From: Pseudomonas costantinii
GTDB lineage: Bacteria > Pseudomonadota > Gammaproteobacteria > Pseudomonadales > Pseudomonadaceae
DNA: 64,000 nucleotides
Reading direction: 5' to 3'
NCBI RefSeq assembly: GCF_001870435.1
Contig: NZ_MDDR01000036.1
Location: 177,803-241,802 of the forward strand
Shown: positions 18,241-27,181 of the stretch, one piece after another
Layout of the letters: each line of letters starts with the position of its first letter
Numbering within the stretch: position 1 is the first letter of the stretch
The notes under the pieces: model-generated
The model's input: only the letters and a program-made list of their open reading frames with translations
Told to the model about the DNA's origin: nothing
Database searches by the model: none
Program-made: the position numbers and the translations under genes

Positions 18241-18591
18241 ATGACTAACAAAATCATCCTTGCACTCGAAGCAGAGCAGATGACCAAAGAGATCCCTACC
18301 TTTGCCCCGGGCGACACTATTGTCGTTCAGGTGAAAGTGAAGGAAGGCGACCGTTCGCGTCTGCAAGCGTTCGAAGGCGTGGTAATCGCCAAGCGTAACC
18401 GTGGTGTGAACAGTGCTTTCACTGTTCGTAAAATCTCCAACGGTGTTGGCGTAGAGCGTACTTTCCAGACCTACAGCCCGCAAATCGACAGCATGGCCGT
18501 TAAACGTCGCGGTGACGTACGTAAAGCCAAGCTGTACTACCTGCGTGACCTGTCCGGTAAAGCAGCTCGCATCAAGGAAAAACTGGCTTAA
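18241..18591 (+). CDS. rplS: 50S ribosomal protein L19
   Basis: A 116-residue ribosomal protein of the 30S-50S interface. Recognised by [37 protein letters not shown] and [24 protein letters not shown] is placed upstream of the ATG. It is the last gene of the operon and is followed by a strong terminator. Confidence 0.98.
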
Positions 18592-18610
18592 GTCCAGCTT
18601 CCCGATGCAG

Positions 18611-18638
18611 AAAAAAGCAGCCTACGGGCTGCTTTTTT
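18611..18638 (+). terminator. Rho-independent terminator after rplS
   Basis: AGCAGCC-TACG-GGCTGCT flanked by A6 and T6. Confidence 0.9.
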
Positions 18639-18704
18639 GTGCCCGCGATTTGAGTAGTCACGATAGGATCTATCGACACCACCTCTTTCTCTGTCTGAGT
18701 TCTC

Positions 18705-19601
18705 ATGCCCGCCATTGACCACCCTCTGATCGACCGCTTCCTCGACGCTCTGTGGCTGGAAAAAGGCCTGTCAGACAACACTCGCCAGGCCTATCGCAGT
18801 GATCTGGCCCTATTCAATGGCTGGTTGCAGGAGAAAAACCTCGAGCTAATTAATGCTGGCCGCGAACTGATCCTGGATCATCTGGCCTGGCGTCTGGAGC
18901 AGAACTACAAGCCGCGCTCGACTGCGCGATTTCTCTCCGGGGTGCGGGGCTTCTATCGCTATTTGCTGCGGGAAAAACTGATCACACTCGATCCAACCTT
19001 GCAGGTCGACATGCCGCAACTCGGCAGGCCATTGCCAAAATCCCTGTCGGAGGCTGATGTCGATGCCTTGCTTGCCGCGCCAGATCTGAGCGAAGCCATC
19101 GGCCAGCGCGACCGTGCCATGCTCGAAGTGCTGTATGCCTGTGGTCTGCGGGTGACCGAGCTGATCAGCCTGACTCTGGAGCAGGTCAACCTGCGCCAAG
19201 GCGTGTTGCGGGTGATGGGCAAGGGCAGCAAGGAGCGCTTGGTGCCGATGGGGGAGGAGGCGATTGTGTGGGTTGAGCGCTATATGCGTGATGCCCGCAG
19301 TGAGTTGCTCGGTGGGCGGCCCAGCGACGTGCTATTCCCCAGTCTGCGTGGTGAGCAAATGACCCGCCAGACGTTCTGGCACCGCATCAAGCACCAGGCC
19401 AAGGTGGCCGGGATCGGCAAAAGCCTCTCGCCCCACACCTTGCGGCATGCATTTGCCACCCATTTGCTCAATCACGGTGCGGATTTGCGGGTTGTTCAAA
19501 TGCTGCTCGGGCACAGCGACTTATCCACAACCCAGATCTACACCCATGTGGCGAGGGCCCGTTTGCAGGATATGCACGCCAAGCATCACCCGCGAGGTTG
19601 A
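18705..19601 (+). CDS. xerD: Site-specific tyrosine recombinase XerD
   Basis: A 298-residue recombinase that with XerC resolves chromosome dimers at dif under FtsK control. A SAM-like DNA-binding domain (1-90) precedes the catalytic domain. Catalytic residues are visible: Arg in GLRVTELI, Lys in GKGSKERLVP, HxxR in LSPHTLRHAFATHLL, His in LLGHSDLST and the Tyr nucleophile in TQIYTHV. It lies upstream of dsbC as in other gammaproteobacteria. Confidence 0.96.
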   Translation: MPAIDHPLIDRFLDALWLEKGLSDNTRQAYRSDLALFNGWLQEKNLELINAGRELILDHLAWRLEQNYKPRSTARFLSGVRGFYRYLLREKLITLDPTLQVDMPQLGRPLPKSLSEADVDALLAAPDLSEAIGQRDRAMLEVLYACGLRVTELISLTLEQVNLRQGVLRVMGKGSKERLVPMGEEAIVWVERYMRDARSELLGGRPSDVLFPSLRGEQMTRQTFWHRIKHQAKVAGIGKSLSPHTLRHAFATHLLNHGADLRVVQMLLGHSDLSTTQIYTHVARARLQDMHAKHHPRG

Positions 19602-19753
19602 AAACCGCCAATTTCTCCCGCTGCGGGCTGACCCGTGGCCCAACTGTGGTAGGCTTTGCCGGTTAGCAAAGGGGACGGCGACTTGTGTTTATAGCTCCGT
19701 GTTTCCAGATCGGTGTTCTGCACCCGTCCCTGCATCTGCCTTCAGGAGTTCCC

Positions 19754-20485
19754 ATGCGCTTGACCCAGATTATTGCCGCCGCAGCGATTGCGTTGGTTTC
19801 CACCTTTGTCGTCGCCGATGACGCTGCCGAGCAGATCATCCGCAAGAGCCTGGCGAGCCTGCAGCTCGACACGCCGATCGAAAGCATCAGTGCCAGCCCG
19901 ATGGCTGGCCTGTATGAAGTCAAACTCAAGGGCAGCCGCGTGCTGTACGCCAGTGCCGACGGTCAATACATCGTCCAGGGCTACCTGTTCCAGTTGCAAA
20001 ACGGTAAGCCGGTCAATCTGACCGAGAAAGCCGAGCGCCTGGGCGTGTCCAAGCTGATCAACGGTATTCCGGTGGCTGAAACCGTGGTCTACCCGGCTAT
20101 CGGCGAGACCAAGACTCACATCACGGTGTTTACCGACACCACCTGCCCGTACTGCCATAAGTTGCACGCTGAAATACCTGCGCTGAACAAGCTGGGCGTG
20201 GAAGTACGCTACGTAGCGTTCCCGCGCCAGGGCTTGGGTTCGCCGGGTGACGAGCAGTTGCAAGCGGTGTGGTGCTCGGCCGACAAGAAAGCGGCCATGG
20301 ACAAGATGGTCGACGGCAAGGAAATCAAGGCAGCCAAATGCGCCAACCCGGTTTCCAAGCAGTTCGCCCTGGGTCAGTCCATTGGTGTGAGCGGTACACC
20401 GGCCATCGTTTTAGCTGACGGTCAGGTAATTCCGGGCTACCAGCCGGCACCACAAGTTGCCAAACTGGCGCTGAGTGCCAAATAA
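19754..20485 (+). CDS. dsbC: Periplasmic thiol:disulfide isomerase DsbC
   Basis: A 243-residue secreted isomerase that reshuffles wrong disulfides. The signal peptide ends near residue 20 (LVSTFVVADD). An N-terminal dimerisation domain covers about 21-85 and a thioredoxin fold contains Cys131-Pro-Tyr-Cys134 (DTTCPYCHKLH). A second cysteine pair lies in VWCSADKK and AAKCANP, and the cis-Pro loop is GVSGTPAIV. The ATG at 19754 follows AGGAG; an in-frame start at 19685 would precede the signal peptide with a hydrophobic extension lacking support. Confidence 0.96.
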   Translation: MRLTQIIAAAAIALVSTFVVADDAAEQIIRKSLASLQLDTPIESISASPMAGLYEVKLKGSRVLYASADGQYIVQGYLFQLQNGKPVNLTEKAERLGVSKLINGIPVAETVVYPAIGETKTHITVFTDTTCPYCHKLHAEIPALNKLGVEVRYVAFPRQGLGSPGDEQLQAVWCSADKKAAMDKMVDGKEIKAAKCANPVSKQFALGQSIGVSGTPAIVLADGQVIPGYQPAPQVAKLALSAK

Positions 20486-20548
20486 ACCAGCATCGTCGAA
20501 CCGTTGACGATCATGGCCCGCTGACAAGTCGACGGGCCATTAATTGAA

Positions 20549-20571
20549 AGCCGCAGTTGTGCGGCTGTTTT
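20549..20571 (+). terminator. Terminator after dsbC
   Basis: AGCCGCA-GTTG-TGCGGCT followed by GTTTT. A second hairpin (ACGGCCGAC-CTAGC-GTCGGCCGT, 20574-20596) sits just before the hom ribosome binding site. Confidence 0.7.
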
Positions 20572-20614
20572 CCACGGCCGACCTAGCGTCGGCCGTTTCA
20601 TGGGGAGTTCTTCA

Positions 20615-21919
20615 GTGAAACCGGTCAAAGTAGGCATCTGTGGGTTAGGGACCGTCGGTGGCGGCACCTTCAACGTACTTCAGCGTAATGCTGAAGAAAT
20701 TTCCCGCCGTGCAGGGCGTGGGATTGAAGTGGCGCAAATTGCCACGCGTTCGCCAAAGCCTCAGTTCCAAACGACCGGTATTGCGATTACCAACGATGTC
20801 TTCGCCGTGGCCACCAACCCTGAAATCGATATCGTCATCGAACTGGTCGGCGGCTACACCGTGGCCCGTGATCTGGTGCTCAAGGCCATCGAGAACGGCA
20901 AGCACGTGGTCACCGCCAACAAGGCGCTGATCGCCGTGCACGGCAACGAGATCTTCGCCAAAGCGCGTGAGAAGGGCGTGATCGTTGCGTTCGAGGCCGC
21001 TGTTGCTGGCGGTATCCCGGTGATCAAGGCTATCCGTGAAGGCTTGTCCGCCAACCGTATCAACTGGGTGGCCGGTATCATCAACGGCACCGGTAACTTC
21101 ATCCTCACTGAAATGCGCGAGAAGGGCCGTACCTTCGAAGACGTGCTGGCCGAAGCCCAAGCCCTGGGTTACGCCGAAGCCGACCCGACCTTCGATGTGG
21201 AAGGTATCGACGCGGCGCACAAGCTGACCATCCTGGCTTCCATCGCCTTTGGTATCCCGCTGCAGTTCGACAAGGCCTACACCGAAGGCATCACCAAGCT
21301 GACCACCGCTGATGTGAACTACGCCGAAGCCTTGGGCTACCGGATCAAGCACCTCGGTGTGGCGCGTAGCACCCCGGCCGGTATCGAGTTGCGCGTGCAC
21401 CCGACGCTGATCCCGGCTGACCGCCTGATCGCTAACGTCAATGGCGTGATGAACGCCGTGATGGTCAACGGTGACGCCGCAGGTTCGACCCTGTTCTACG
21501 GCGCCGGCGCCGGTATGGAGCCAACCGCTTCGTCGGTGATCGCCGACCTGGTGGACGTGGTTCGCGCCATGACCAGCGACCCGGAAAACCGCGTACCGCA
21601 CCTGGCCTTCCAGCCGGATTCGCTGTCGGCCCACCCGATCCTGCCGATCGAGGCCTGCGAAAGTGCTTACTACTTGCGCATCCAGGCCCAAGATCATCCG
21701 GGCGTATTGGCCCAGGTTGCCAGCATCCTGTCGGAGCGCGGTATCAACATCGAGTCGATCATGCAAAAGGAAGTCGAGGAGCAAAACGGCCAGGTGCCGA
21801 TGATCCTGTTGACCCACCGCGTGCTCGAGCAACACATGAACGACGCCATCGCCGCCCTGGAAGCCCTGCAAGGTGTGGTCGGCCCGGTGGTGCGGATTCG
21901 TGTCGAACACTTGAACTAA
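20615..21919 (+). CDS. hom: Homoserine dehydrogenase
   Basis: A 434-residue enzyme that reduces aspartate semialdehyde to homoserine for threonine and methionine. The NAD(P) motif VGICGLGTVGGGTF opens the protein. The catalytic region includes TANKALIAVHG, GGIPVIKAIREG, INGTGNFIL and EADPTFDVEGIDAAHK. A C-terminal ACT domain (YYLRIQAQDHPGVLAQVASI) likely gives threonine feedback control. GTG at 20615 is preferred: GGGGAG lies seven bases before it, and an ATG at 20600 overlaps that site. thrC follows after 67 bases. Confidence 0.96.
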   Translation: MKPVKVGICGLGTVGGGTFNVLQRNAEEISRRAGRGIEVAQIATRSPKPQFQTTGIAITNDVFAVATNPEIDIVIELVGGYTVARDLVLKAIENGKHVVTANKALIAVHGNEIFAKAREKGVIVAFEAAVAGGIPVIKAIREGLSANRINWVAGIINGTGNFILTEMREKGRTFEDVLAEAQALGYAEADPTFDVEGIDAAHKLTILASIAFGIPLQFDKAYTEGITKLTTADVNYAEALGYRIKHLGVARSTPAGIELRVHPTLIPADRLIANVNGVMNAVMVNGDAAGSTLFYGAGAGMEPTASSVIADLVDVVRAMTSDPENRVPHLAFQPDSLSAHPILPIEACESAYYLRIQAQDHPGVLAQVASILSERGINIESIMQKEVEEQNGQVPMILLTHRVLEQHMNDAIAALEALQGVVGPVVRIRVEHLN

Positions 21920-21986
21920 CCGATTTGTTCCAGGGGCCCCGTACGCTCGGCGGCCTCTGTTCGAGAATGTTTTAGAGGAGCCAGTC

Positions 21987-23396
21987 ATGCGTTACATCAG
22001 CACCCGCGGCCAGGCACCGGCCCTGAATTTCGAAGACGTCTTGCTGGCAGGCCTTGCCACTGACGGCGGCCTGTACGTGCCGGAAAACCTGCCACGTTTC
22101 ACCCAGGAAGAAATCGCCTCCTGGGCCGGCCTGCCATACCACGAGCTGGCGTTCCGGGTCATGCGCCCGTTCGTTACCGGCAGCATTCCGGATGCGGACT
22201 TCAAGAAAATCCTGGAAGAGACGTACGGCGTGTTTTCCCACAACGCCATCGCCCCGTTGCGCCAACTGAACGGCAATGAGTGGGTCCTCGAACTGTTCCA
22301 CGGCCCGACCCTGGCGTTCAAGGACTTCGCCCTGCAACTGCTGGGTCGTCTGCTGGATTATGTGTTGGAGAAGCGCGGCGAGCGCGTGGTGATCATCGGC
22401 GCGACTTCCGGTGATACTGGCTCGGCGGCCATCGAAGGTTGCAAGCACTGCGAAAACGTCGACATCTTCATCCTGCACCCGCACAAACGCGTGTCGGAAG
22501 TGCAGCGTCGCCAGATGACCACCATTTTTGGTGAGAACATCCATAACATTGCCATCGAAGGCAACTTCGATGACTGCCAGGAAATGGTCAAGGCCAGCTT
22601 CGCTGACCAGAGCTTCCTCAAAGGTACGCGCCTGGTGGCGGTGAACTCGATCAACTGGGCGCGGATCATGGCCCAGATCGTCTACTACTTCCATGCGTCC
22701 CTGCAGTTGGGCGGCCCGGCGCGCTCGGTGTCGTTCTCGGTGCCGACCGGCAACTTCGGCGATATCTTCGCCGGTTACCTGGCGCGCAACATGGGCCTGC
22801 CGATCAACCAGTTGATCGTCGCCACCAACCGCAACGACATCCTGCACCGCTTCATGAGCGGCAACGGGTACGTCAAGGAAACCCTGCACGCGACCCTGTC
22901 GCCGTCCATGGACATCATGGTTTCGTCCAACTTCGAACGCTTGCTGTTCGACATGCACGGTCGCAACGGTGCAGCCATCGCCGGTCTGATGGATAACTTC
23001 AAAAGCGGTGGCGGTTTCAGCGTCGAGCAAGAGCGCTGGACCGAAACCCGCAAGTTGTTCGACTCCTTGGCCGTGGACGATGCGCAGACGTGCGAAACCA
23101 TCGCCGAAGTCTACGCCCAGACTGGCGAGTTGCTGGACCCGCACACCGCCATCGGCGTCAAAGCTGCCCGCGAATGCCGCCGTAGCCTGGATATCCCGAT
23201 GGTGATTCTTGGCACTGCCCACCCGGTCAAATTTCCGGAAGCGGTGGAGAAGGCAGGTGTTGGCAAGGCGCTGGAATTGCCGGAGCACTTGGCCGACCTG
23301 TTTGAGCGCGAAGAGCGTTGCACGGTACTGGCCAATGACCTGAAGGCTGTGCAAGCGTTTGTCAGCCAGCATGGCAACCGTGGCAAGCCGCTCTGA
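21987..23396 (+). CDS. thrC: Threonine synthase
   Basis: A 469-residue PLP enzyme that converts O-phosphohomoserine to threonine. The start MRYISTRGQAPALNFEDVL is typical of the long bacterial form. The PLP lysine lies in GPTLAFKDFALQ, with ATSGDTGSAA and SVPTGNFGDIFAGYLA as phosphate and cofactor motifs. TAGAGGAG precedes the ATG. It follows hom on the same strand and ends at a strong terminator. Confidence 0.97.
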   Translation: MRYISTRGQAPALNFEDVLLAGLATDGGLYVPENLPRFTQEEIASWAGLPYHELAFRVMRPFVTGSIPDADFKKILEETYGVFSHNAIAPLRQLNGNEWVLELFHGPTLAFKDFALQLLGRLLDYVLEKRGERVVIIGATSGDTGSAAIEGCKHCENVDIFILHPHKRVSEVQRRQMTTIFGENIHNIAIEGNFDDCQEMVKASFADQSFLKGTRLVAVNSINWARIMAQIVYYFHASLQLGGPARSVSFSVPTGNFGDIFAGYLARNMGLPINQLIVATNRNDILHRFMSGNGYVKETLHATLSPSMDIMVSSNFERLLFDMHGRNGAAIAGLMDNFKSGGGFSVEQERWTETRKLFDSLAVDDAQTCETIAEVYAQTGELLDPHTAIGVKAARECRRSLDIPMVILGTAHPVKFPEAVEKAGVGKALELPEHLADLFEREERCTVLANDLKAVQAFVSQHGNRGKPL

Positions 23397-23420
23397 TCCA
23401 GAGGCTTTGCGTGGTGGATC

Positions 23421-23447
23421 AAGCCCGTCTTCGTGACGGGCTTTTTC
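23421..23447 (+). terminator. Rho-independent terminator after thrC
   Basis: AAGCCCGTC-TTCGT-GACGGGCTT followed by TTTC. Confidence 0.88.
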
Positions 23448-23527
23448 ATTCTGGCGAGCCATACTTGCGTTGGGCGCTCTCCGGGCGCGCGTTCACATAA
23501 CAAGAAGAGTTCAAGGAAACTGACACG

Positions 23528-26500
23528 GTGTGTTTCTCGACCCGATGGTCTGTGTGGTTGGCATGCGTGCTGATACTCGCCCATGGCTCCCCAAGCCTGG
23601 CTGCCGTCAGCTTGCCGTTTAAACTGGTACCGGCGTTTATTCCTCTGGCACCTATGCCCTTGACGGCCACTGAGCAGCAATGGCTGGCGGCCCATCGAAC
23701 ATTGAAAGTCGGTATTTCGATTGCTGACTACCAGCCGATTGATATCACCCGCGACCGCAACCGCTATCAAGGCATCAGTGCCGACTACCTGAGCCTGGTG
23801 GGTGCAAGGCTGGATGTGCCGATGCAAGTGCTTGGGTTTTCCGAGCGGGCCCAGGCAGTGGAGGCCTTGCGCAGTGGTGCTATCGATATCCTGACCAGTG
23901 CCAACGGTTATGAGCGCGATGTACCTGGGTTGCAGTTCACCCGTGACTACATGCCGGATCGTTCGGTGGTGGTCATGCGCCGGGATGACATCACCCGCAA
24001 CGAGGGCCTTGAGGACAAGAAGGTGGTGTTGCTCGACGGCTATGCCAACGTCAAGAACGTCCATGCAGCTTATCCCGCCAGCCATATCATGCTGGCCCCC
24101 AATCTCTACAGCGGCCTGGAAGCATTGAACCAGGGCGATGCCGATGCGTTTATCGGCAACGAGGTGATCGTGCGGGCCTACAAGTCGCTACGGCCTTACC
24201 TGGGGTTGCAGATAAAGTTGGAGAGCCGGTTGGCCCCGATTGGTTTTGCCTTTGCCACCCGTGAAGCCGACCCGCTGTTGGGCGCGATGATGGATCGGGC
24301 GCTGGCCAGTATCGATGAGTCGGTACAACGGGAAATCCTCGCCCGCTGGACCACTGGCCTGGGTGTCGGCATGGCCACTGAACGTGTTGTCCTGTCGGCC
24401 ACGGAGCAGGCGTGGGTGCTCCAGCATCCCCATGTGGTTGTGGTCTCCCAGCAACTGTCACCGTATGTGTTCAAAGACAAGGACGGTCATTGGGTAGGCT
24501 TGAACGTCGACCTGCTCAATCGGATTTCGCGGATGACCGGTTTGCAGTTCGTCCTTGAGGAAGCGTCTTCCACCGTGCAGACCCTGGAGTCGTTGAGGAC
24601 GGGAGCGGCGGACATGAATACCACCCTGGCCGAGAATCAGCGACGCTCGGCGTTTCTCAATTTCAGTCATGGTTTTGGCGGCTCCGGTTGGGTGTTTATC
24701 CAGCGCGCCGAGGCAACACCGTTGACCCGCTTGAGCGAACTGTCGGGCAAGGTATTGGCGCTGCCCGCACGCCACGTGTTGGAAGATTACATTCGCCGTG
24801 AGCATCCGGGGATTCAACTGCGGCCAGTGGAAAATTACGCCCAGGCCCGTGATCTGGTGAAGCGGGGCCTGGCTGCGGCGACGATCCAGAGTGAGGTAGA
24901 GGTGCAGAGCTATCCGGCCGATGAGTTGCGTATTGGCCGCAGCGTGGAGGGCAAGTGGTCGTCCAACTGCTTCTCGGTGCGCAAGGATTTGCCACAACTG
25001 CTGAGCATCTTGAACAAGGCCCTGGAAGCATTGCCGGTGGCCGAGTTGGGTGCGTTACGCTTGCGCTGGCTGGGTACTGTGCCGGTCCCCGTGCCTGCCT
25101 GGCAACGTGTTCCCGCCTGGGCTTATTGGACGGTCGCCGTGGCTTTGTTGTTTGTGCTGGTTTCGCTGATGTGGAACAACCGGCTCAAGCGTCAGATTCG
25201 TCATCGACTGGAGGCTGAGCATCGACTCAATGACCAGTTGGCGTTCAAGCGCGCCTTGCTCGATGGCATGCCCAATCCAGTATTTGTCCGTGATCTTGCC
25301 GGTCGGTTGGTGACCTGTAACACCAGTTATGAGCAGCAACTGGCCACTCGGCGTGAACTGATCCAGGGTCTGACGCTGATGGAGAGTGGCCTGATGCCCG
25401 AAACCACGGCTCTGCGCCTGCACGCCAGCCATATGGAGCAACTGGCGACACAGCAGTCGTTGTTCGTAGATCGAGAGCTGGAGTTCAACACTGGGGTTGT
25501 TCATGTCTATCAGTGGACAGTGCCGTTCTTTGATGCCCAGGGCCAACTGCAAGGCTTACTCGGTGGCTGGATCGATATCAACGAGCGCAAGCTGCTGGAA
25601 CACCAGTTGATGGACGCACGTCAGTCCGCTGACGAAGCGAACTACGCCAAAAGCGCCTTTCTCTCTACCTTGAGCCACGAGATTCGCACACCGATGACCG
25701 CCATCATCGGTTTGCTTGAATTGGAGCAGGAGCGCGCGTTGGCCCAAGGCACGAGAGTTTCCGAGGCACTGCGGGTGGCCCATCGCTCGGCCAGGGAATT
25801 GATCGCGCTGATGGGCGACAGCCTAGACCTGGCAAAGATCGAAGCCGGCCATCTGCAACTGGCGCCGCAGACTACTGACCTGCGAGGCTTTTTCGAAGGC
25901 ATCCAGCGCTTGTTTGAAGCCTCTGCACAGAAAAAGGGCCTGCACCTGACCCTGGCCTTTGACCCAGCGGCCCATGGCTTTTACTGGTTCGATCCGCTGC
26001 GCCTGCGGCAGGTCATGCATAACCTGTTGGGCAATGCGCTCAAGTTCACCGAGCAGGGCGAAGTCCGTGTCAGCGTGACGCGTATGCGTGATGAGGCGGG
26101 GGCTGAGTATTTGCATCTGTGTGTTGAAGATAACGGCCCGGGAATCGGGTTGGAACAGCAGGCACAGGTGTTCAAGCCGTTTATCCAGGTCAGTCCATTG
26201 ACCGCCGCCGAGCACGGCGGAAGTGGCCTGGGTTTGAGTATCTGCCAACAACTGGTGGAGTTGATGGGCGGGAAAATCACACTACACAGCGTTGAGGGGG
26301 AAGGTACGGTGGTGTGTATCGACCTCTACCTGGACCGAATCGCCAGTGACGATGTACAGGCAGCCCCGCAGGAGTCATTACCTCCCGCCGGCCGCGTGCT
26401 GTCAGTGCTGATTGTGGATGACCTGCCGGCCAATCGCTTGGTGCTGGCTCAGCAACTGCAGTTTCTTGGCCATCAAGTGGTCGCCCTTGATTCGGCCGAA

Positions 26501-27109
26501 GCCGCGTTGGCGCGTTGGCGCCGCGAGGCGTTCGACGTATTGGTGACGGATTGCCAGATGCCGGGGATGTCCGGCTATGCCTTGAGCGAGGCCATCCGAC
26601 AGATTGAAGCCCAGGAGCAAAGGCCCCGTTGTGCGCTGGTGGGTTGCACGGCCAACGCCTTGGATGACGAGCAGCAACGTTGCCAGGAGGCGGGGATGGA
26701 CGAACTGCTGGTCAAGCCTGTGACACTGGAGTGTTGGGCCCGGGTACTTGCCCGCGTGGCCCCTGTGCGCTCGTTTGATATCCAGACCCTGCGGACCATG
26801 ACCCAGGCTGACGGGCCGGTCCTGCAGCGGATGTTGCAGGAGTTGGCGAAGAGCCTTGAACACGAGCAAACCCTTATGGCAGAGGCCTTGGTGGATCAAG
26901 ATCTGGTGCGGGTGACCACCTCGCTACATCGCCTCAAGGGCATTTGCAGTCTGGTCGACGCGTTGCCACTGGCCAAGGCCTGCGTGGCCCTCGAGCGTTG
27001 TGTACGCGAACAACGCACGGCCGAGATCGAAGCGCACTGGCTGACATTGAACGATGCGCTGAGTGAGTTTCGGCGCGACCTGGAGCCCTGTCTGGATCTG
27101 CAACAATAG
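23528..27109 (+). CDS. Unorthodox sensor kinase, RocS1/BvgS type
   Basis: A 1193-residue hybrid histidine kinase. A signal peptide (about 1-25) precedes two periplasmic solute-binding-like (SBP_bac_3) domains at about 55-280 and 295-515. A transmembrane helix lies at about 535-555 and a PAS domain at about 575-690. HisKA follows with His717 (LSHEIRTPM), then a HATPase with NALKFTEQG and GGSGLGLSI. A receiver carries Asp1008 (VTDCQMPGMSG) and a C-terminal HPt carries His1134 (LHRLKGICS). A four-step phosphorelay is therefore intact. The GTG start is needed to include the signal peptide; AAGGAAA lies upstream. The two downstream genes match the P. aeruginosa rocS1-rocR-rocA1 arrangement. The ligand is unknown. 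Confidence 0.9.
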   Translation: MCFSTRWSVWLACVLILAHGSPSLAAVSLPFKLVPAFIPLAPMPLTATEQQWLAAHRTLKVGISIADYQPIDITRDRNRYQGISADYLSLVGARLDVPMQVLGFSERAQAVEALRSGAIDILTSANGYERDVPGLQFTRDYMPDRSVVVMRRDDITRNEGLEDKKVVLLDGYANVKNVHAAYPASHIMLAPNLYSGLEALNQGDADAFIGNEVIVRAYKSLRPYLGLQIKLESRLAPIGFAFATREADPLLGAMMDRALASIDESVQREILARWTTGLGVGMATERVVLSATEQAWVLQHPHVVVVSQQLSPYVFKDKDGHWVGLNVDLLNRISRMTGLQFVLEEASSTVQTLESLRTGAADMNTTLAENQRRSAFLNFSHGFGGSGWVFIQRAEATPLTRLSELSGKVLALPARHVLEDYIRREHPGIQLRPVENYAQARDLVKRGLAAATIQSEVEVQSYPADELRIGRSVEGKWSSNCFSVRKDLPQLLSILNKALEALPVAELGALRLRWLGTVPVPVPAWQRVPAWAYWTVAVALLFVLVSLMWNNRLKRQIRHRLEAEHRLNDQLAFKRALLDGMPNPVFVRDLAGRLVTCNTSYEQQLATRRELIQGLTLMESGLMPETTALRLHASHMEQLATQQSLFVDRELEFNTGVVHVYQWTVPFFDAQGQLQGLLGGWIDINERKLLEHQLMDARQSADEANYAKSAFLSTLSHEIRTPMTAIIGLLELEQERALAQGTRVSEALRVAHRSARELIALMGDSLDLAKIEAGHLQLAPQTTDLRGFFEGIQRLFEASAQKKGLHLTLAFDPAAHGFYWFDPLRLRQVMHNLLGNALKFTEQGEVRVSVTRMRDEAGAEYLHLCVEDNGPGIGLEQQAQVFKPFIQVSPLTAAEHGGSGLGLSICQQLVELMGGKITLHSVEGEGTVVCIDLYLDRIASDDVQAAPQESLPPAGRVLSVLIVDDLPANRLVLAQQLQFLGHQVVALDSAEAALARWRREAFDVLVTDCQMPGMSGYALSEAIRQIEAQEQRPRCALVGCTANALDDEQQRCQEAGMDELLVKPVTLECWARVLARVAPVRSFDIQTLRTMTQADGPVLQRMLQELAKSLEHEQTLMAEALVDQDLVRVTTSLHRLKGICSLVDALPLAKACVALERCVREQRTAEIEAHWLTLNDALSEFRRDLEPCLDLQQ

Positions 27110-27181
27110 GACGCGTCCTATGGGGTAACACCGGGGTTTTGGCTAGTCTGCACGGCCTCGCTCCTGCCGGTATCGTTCCTC

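Noticed and set aside
20645..23462. Long ORFs antisense to hom and thrC
   Set aside because: Shadow frames with repetitive His/Asp/Gln content and no motif.
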